Source: Paenibacillus mesophilus
GTDB taxonomy: Bacteria > Bacillota > Bacilli > Paenibacillales > NBRC-103111
Direction of reading: 5' to 3'
Length of the DNA: 64,000 nucleotides
Assembly: GCF_005938385.1 (NCBI RefSeq)
Contig: NZ_VCRA01000004.1
Coordinates: 124,001-188,000 of the forward strand
Numbering within the stretch: position 1 is the stretch's first letter; each line of letters opens with the position of its first letter. Of this stretch, positions 61,108 to 64,000 are shown in pieces. The notes beneath the pieces were generated by a model that was given only the letters and a program-made list of their open reading frames with translations, ran no database searches and was not told the origin of the DNA. The translations under genes and the position numbers were made by a program.

Positions 61108-62433
61108 ATGCAACTTCAATCGCAATCTTCCAGAACGTTTCTCCCTTCTTCGCGGCCTGTCCAAGCCGTTATCGTCGGCGCAGGTCACCGAAGTCTGCTA
61201 TATGCTTCCTATGCGAAGTCTCACCCCGAGGAGCTGCAAATTGTCGGCGTGGTAGAACCCGATCCGGTACGCCGGGAGCTGACCGCGAGCCGCTTCGGTC
61301 TGGCCGCGGACATGCAGTTTTCTTCGGTGGAGGAATTGGTCGCCGCCCCCAAGCGGGCGGACGCGGCCATTAATGGAACGATGGATACGTTCCATGTCGC
61401 GACTACGGTACCGCTTTTGAAGGCGGGCTATGACGTGCTGCTGGAAAAGCCGATCGGCGTCAGCGAGGAAGAAGTGCTGGAGCTATACCGGACCGCCAAA
61501 GCTTACGACCGGATCGTCCTTATATGCCACGTGCTGCGGTATGCGCCTTTCTATGCGGAGATCCGCAAGCGGATCGACAGCGGCGATATCGGGGATGTCG
61601 TCGCGATCCAAACGGAGGAAAACGTCAGCTACCACCATATGGCTACCGCATTTATTAGGGGCAAATGGAGCAACCTGCGCGACGGCGGCTCGTCGATGCT
61701 CATGCAGAAATGCTGTCACGATCTCGACCTGATCACGTGGATGAAGGGGGACGCTCGGCCGACCAAAGTAAGCAGCTTCGGCAGCCTGTTCCATTTCCGC
61801 GCCGACAAAGCGCCTGAAGGCTCGGGTACGCGCTGCGTCGCCGATTGCCGGATCGAAGGCGAATGCGAATACTCGGCAAAAAAGATGTACATCGAACGGA
61901 AGCTGTGGGGGCCTTACGCCTGGGACAATATGCATTTGGGCGAGGTGCCGACGGAAGAACAGAAGCTGGAGTCGCTGCGCACGAGCAACCCGTACGGACG
62001 CTGCGTGTGGCGGTGCGACAACGATGTCGTGGACCATCAGACGGTTATTATCGAATTCGAGGACGGCAGCACGGCGTCGCACAACTTGACGGGGGCTACG
62101 GCCAAAGGAGGCCGGACGATCCATATCACCGGCACGAAAGGCGAGATCAGCGGCACGATGGAGGAAGGCAGCTTCAAGGTCCGGTATCCGGACGTACTGT
62201 CCGGACATACGTACAAGGAAGATATTGTCGAACTGAACGTATCCAGCGACATGCACGGCGGGGGCGATTTGCGGCTGGTCGCGGACTTTATCCGCACGCT
62301 GCGCGGAGAGACCCCGTCCTTGTCCTCCACGTCGCTAGACAAATCGATTTACGGCCACCAGATCGGGTTCTCCGCTGACCGGAGCCGGCTGGAAAGCCGT
62401 GTCGTGGAGATTGGGGATTTGGCTCGGATTTAA
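61108..62433 (+). CDS. Gfo/Idh/MocA family oxidoreductase (long form)
   Basis: This 441-residue NAD(P)-dependent oxidoreductase has the Rossmann start QAVIVGAGHRSLLYASYAK near 18, VVEPDPVRRELTASRFG, the catalytic VLLEKPIGVS near 110 and ICHVLRYAPFYAEIRKRI. The middle holds GGSSMLMQKCCHDLDLITWM, the His/Asp pair of the substrate side. It also carries extra Cys-bearing segments (GTRCVADCRIEGECEYS, GRCVWRCDNDVVDHQT) typical of a Paenibacillus-type subgroup. An AAAGGA lies about 14 nt before the ATG. It probably acts on a sugar taken up elsewhere. Confidence 0.87.
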   Translation: MQLQSQSSRTFLPSSRPVQAVIVGAGHRSLLYASYAKSHPEELQIVGVVEPDPVRRELTASRFGLAADMQFSSVEELVAAPKRADAAINGTMDTFHVATTVPLLKAGYDVLLEKPIGVSEEEVLELYRTAKAYDRIVLICHVLRYAPFYAEIRKRIDSGDIGDVVAIQTEENVSYHHMATAFIRGKWSNLRDGGSSMLMQKCCHDLDLITWMKGDARPTKVSSFGSLFHFRADKAPEGSGTRCVADCRIEGECEYSAKKMYIERKLWGPYAWDNMHLGEVPTEEQKLESLRTSNPYGRCVWRCDNDVVDHQTVIIEFEDGSTASHNLTGATAKGGRTIHITGTKGEISGTMEEGSFKVRYPDVLSGHTYKEDIVELNVSSDMHGGGDLRLVADFIRTLRGETPSLSSTSLDKSIYGHQIGFSADRSRLESRVVEIGDLARI

Positions 62434-62500
62434 CGTCGTACATGGCGAGGGGCTGCTCTGAAGAAGTCACATGGACTTTGCGGGGCGGCCCCTTGGCGCG

Positions 62501-63640
62501 TTATGGTTTCGCAAACCGCTCCAGTGAAAAAGGCGACCGGTCGAGAGCCGTATCGCCCTTGATGGCCAAATCCGCCATCATCCGGCCGACGGCGCTCGCA
62601 AACTTGAAGCCGTGTCCGGAAAATCCGCACGCCAGCCATATCCGCTCCCGCTCGGGATGCCGGTCTATGACGAAATGCTCGTCCTCGGTCATTGCATACA
62701 TGCATACCGAGCCGCGAACAAGCGTCCCGTTCGCGCCGGGCATGTAATCGCGCAAAAATGCGCGAAGCTCCGCTTCATCTTCGGGGTAAGTTCCGAAACG
62801 GCGATCGACGGTGTCGGGATCCGCCGGACGGCCTCGGTCGTGACGCCCGACCTTCAAGCCGGAGCGGGCATCTCCGGGAATTCCGTAAAATTCGCCCATC
62901 GGCAAATTGTAAGTGAAGGCCGGAAATGTACCGGCATCGTACATCGGGCTATCCGTCCGAAACCAGGCGATCGGCTTGCGTATAGACCGGATCGGCAGCC
63001 CAAGCTCGTCAAGCAGCCGGGCGGACCACACTCCGGCGCATACGATCAACCGATCGGCTTCGTAGCTTCCTTGTGCGGTCGTGACGACAACAGGTCCGGC
63101 CCCTGCAGATACGTCCAGCACGGGCTCGTTCGTCCGCAGCACCGCACCGCGCGACAGCGCCAGCTTGCGATAGGCGGAGATGCATGCCTCGCTGTACAAG
63201 AGACCGCCCTGCGGCTCGTAGCAGCCTTCTTCGTTCCCGACGAACCTCATGCCGGGCCACCGGTAATGCATTTCCTCGGCACTCAGACGCTCTAGCGGAA
63301 TCCCGTACGCGTCAGCAACCATTTGCTGCAATTGCAAGGAAGGAGCGCCTCGTTCGCATACGCGGAGCAGCCCGATTTTGCGGTTCAGCTCCATTCCCGT
63401 TTCCCGTTCGAGCTCCTCCCACAGCGTTTGCGCCCGGAGTGCGAGCGGAACATACGCTTCGTGCATCGCGTAAGCGTGACGTATAATCCGCGTATCGCCA
63501 TGATGACTGCCCCGCTCGTGCGGAGGATCGAATGCATCGATCAGCAGCGTTCCGACGCCGCTATCCGCCGCATGAAAGCCGGCCGCCATCCCCATTGCGC
63601 CCGCTCCAATAACGATCACGTCGTAACGGCATCTTGCCAT
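62501..63640 (-). CDS. N-methyltryptophan/sarcosine oxidase-type flavoprotein
   Basis: This 379-residue FAD enzyme has the dinucleotide motif YDVIVIGAGAMGMAAGFHAA, the flavin-contacting region ERGSHHGDTRIIRHAY near 45, GCYEPQGGLLYSEA near 150 and the C-terminal VRGSVCMYAMTEDEHFVIDR near 306, with the Cys expected to hold FAD covalently, as in MTOX and monomeric sarcosine oxidase. GFSGHGFKFA completes the family pattern. ATG 63640 follows GGGGGAG. Substrate specificity (N-methyl amino acids) is inferred from the family. Confidence 0.9.
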   Translation of the reverse strand: MARCRYDVIVIGAGAMGMAAGFHAADSGVGTLLIDAFDPPHERGSHHGDTRIIRHAYAMHEAYVPLALRAQTLWEELERETGMELNRKIGLLRVCERGAPSLQLQQMVADAYGIPLERLSAEEMHYRWPGMRFVGNEEGCYEPQGGLLYSEACISAYRKLALSRGAVLRTNEPVLDVSAGAGPVVVTTAQGSYEADRLIVCAGVWSARLLDELGLPIRSIRKPIAWFRTDSPMYDAGTFPAFTYNLPMGEFYGIPGDARSGLKVGRHDRGRPADPDTVDRRFGTYPEDEAELRAFLRDYMPGANGTLVRGSVCMYAMTEDEHFVIDRHPERERIWLACGFSGHGFKFASAVGRMMADLAIKGDTALDRSPFSLERFAKP

Positions 63641-63760
63641 TGAATTCTCTCCCCCTTCCATTAATTATGATGCGCGGATAAAACCGTTATAAGGTTGATT
63701 CCGTTACCTGTGTAGACGAATCCCACAAAACGGACATCAAACGAAAAAACGGGAGGTTAA

Positions 63761-64000
63761 ATGATGAGAAAGATGATGTTGTTGCCCGTAGCGCTTGGCA
63801 TCCTGTTGCTCGCAGCAGCTTGCGGACAGAAGGAAGCCTCTACGGCCAGTCCAGCAAGCGGGCAAGCCCAATCGAGCCAGCCGGCCAAAACCGAGCCGCC
63901 TAAGTCCCCGGCGACTTCGACTCCGGCTCCGGCTGCTTCCACTCCGGCTCCGGCGACTTCGACCCCAGCTCCGGCTGCTTCCACTCCGGCTCCGGCTGCT
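63761..64000 (+). CDS. Lipoprotein with Pro/Ala/Thr repeats, partial
   Basis: The gene runs off the right edge. MMRKMMLLPVALGILLLAAAC is a lipoprotein signal with lipobox LAAAC (Cys21 from the first ATG; a second ATG at 63764 is possible). After a short Gln/Ser-rich stretch, the mature part becomes repeats of STPAPAA/STPAPAT, encoded by near-identical 24-30 nt units. Such Pro-rich linkers extend a surface domain away from the membrane. GGGAGG precedes the ATG. The downstream domain is outside the window. Confidence 0.8.
   Translation, partial: MMRKMMLLPVALGILLLAAACGQKEASTASPASGQAQSSQPAKTEPPKSPATSTPAPAASTPAPATSTPAPAASTPAPAA

Overview
The window reads like the chromosome of a Paenibacillus-type member of the Bacillales. 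It has Gram-positive translation signals (AGGAGG-type Shine-Dalgarno sites with frequent GTG and TTG starts), lipoproteins, a SigI/RsgI pair, an ilv T-box leader, an infC-rpmI-rplT operon behind an L20-type leader with an AUU start for infC, and many AraC regulators beside carbohydrate genes. Most of the sequence is fairly GC-rich. The stretch from about 23.4 to 33.7 kb is visibly AT-rich and organised differently.

Layout. 0-23.3 kb: FetAB-type exporter, acyltransferase, LamG protein with a divergent AraC regulator, MarR-MFS drug efflux operon, TrhO, YmaF, YuiH, SulP, an AraC-regulated sugar locus (binding lipoprotein, TIM-barrel isomerase, phosphatase, Gfo/Idh oxidoreductase, MFS), an aldo/keto reductase, a sensor kinase, and sigI-rsgI. 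23.4-25.4 kb: a tight AT-rich run of four cargo genes. 25.4-26.7 kb: a type I toxin-antitoxin module mixed with gene fragments. 26.9-33.7 kb: the cassette array. 33.7-38.2 kb: gcvH, thioredoxin-like protein, peroxiredoxin, leuB, aminotransferase. 38.2-43.7 kb: DoxX, VOC, a damaged acetyltransferase and a 13-repeat Ig-like surface protein. 43.8-51.4 kb: leuA-ilvC-ilvN-ilvB behind a T-box, and the rplT operon. 51.4-64 kb: glycosyltransferase, PAP2, UgtP-like glucosyltransferase, TauE, TrmB, YtqA-like radical SAM, GNAT, an AraC/Gfo pair, an MTOX-type oxidase and the start of a lipoprotein.

The most unusual part is 26.9-33.7 kb. Seven structured repeats of about 120-190 bp separate seven short cargo units read on the minus strand. 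Each repeat begins and ends with TAAC/GTTA core sites and GTATTCACG/CGTGAATAC inner boxes, as integron attC sites do. The variable bases of the cores match across each cassette rather than within each repeat, which is the signature left by integron-type recombination. At the upstream end there is an attI-like site with a 12/13 direct repeat, next to a dead tyrosine recombinase (five frameshifts, two nonsense codons, catalytic Tyr replaced by Asn). That recombinase appears to lack the insertion that defines IntI, and its 3' end faces the array. Cassettes near the attI-like site are intact (unknown protein, DUF6933, Mrr-like nuclease, 86-residue protein); distal ones are progressively broken. 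I read this as a fossil integron-like system built on a XerCD-like enzyme. It is an inference from sequence alone.

Elsewhere the branched-chain amino acid genes form one minus-strand unit under T-box control, although leuB lies 7 kb away from leuA. The redox genes (peroxiredoxin, thioredoxin-like, gcvH) cluster downstream of leuB. SigI and RsgI suggest cell-wall or heat-stress signalling, with RsgI carrying a very long Lys/Glu-rich outer tail.
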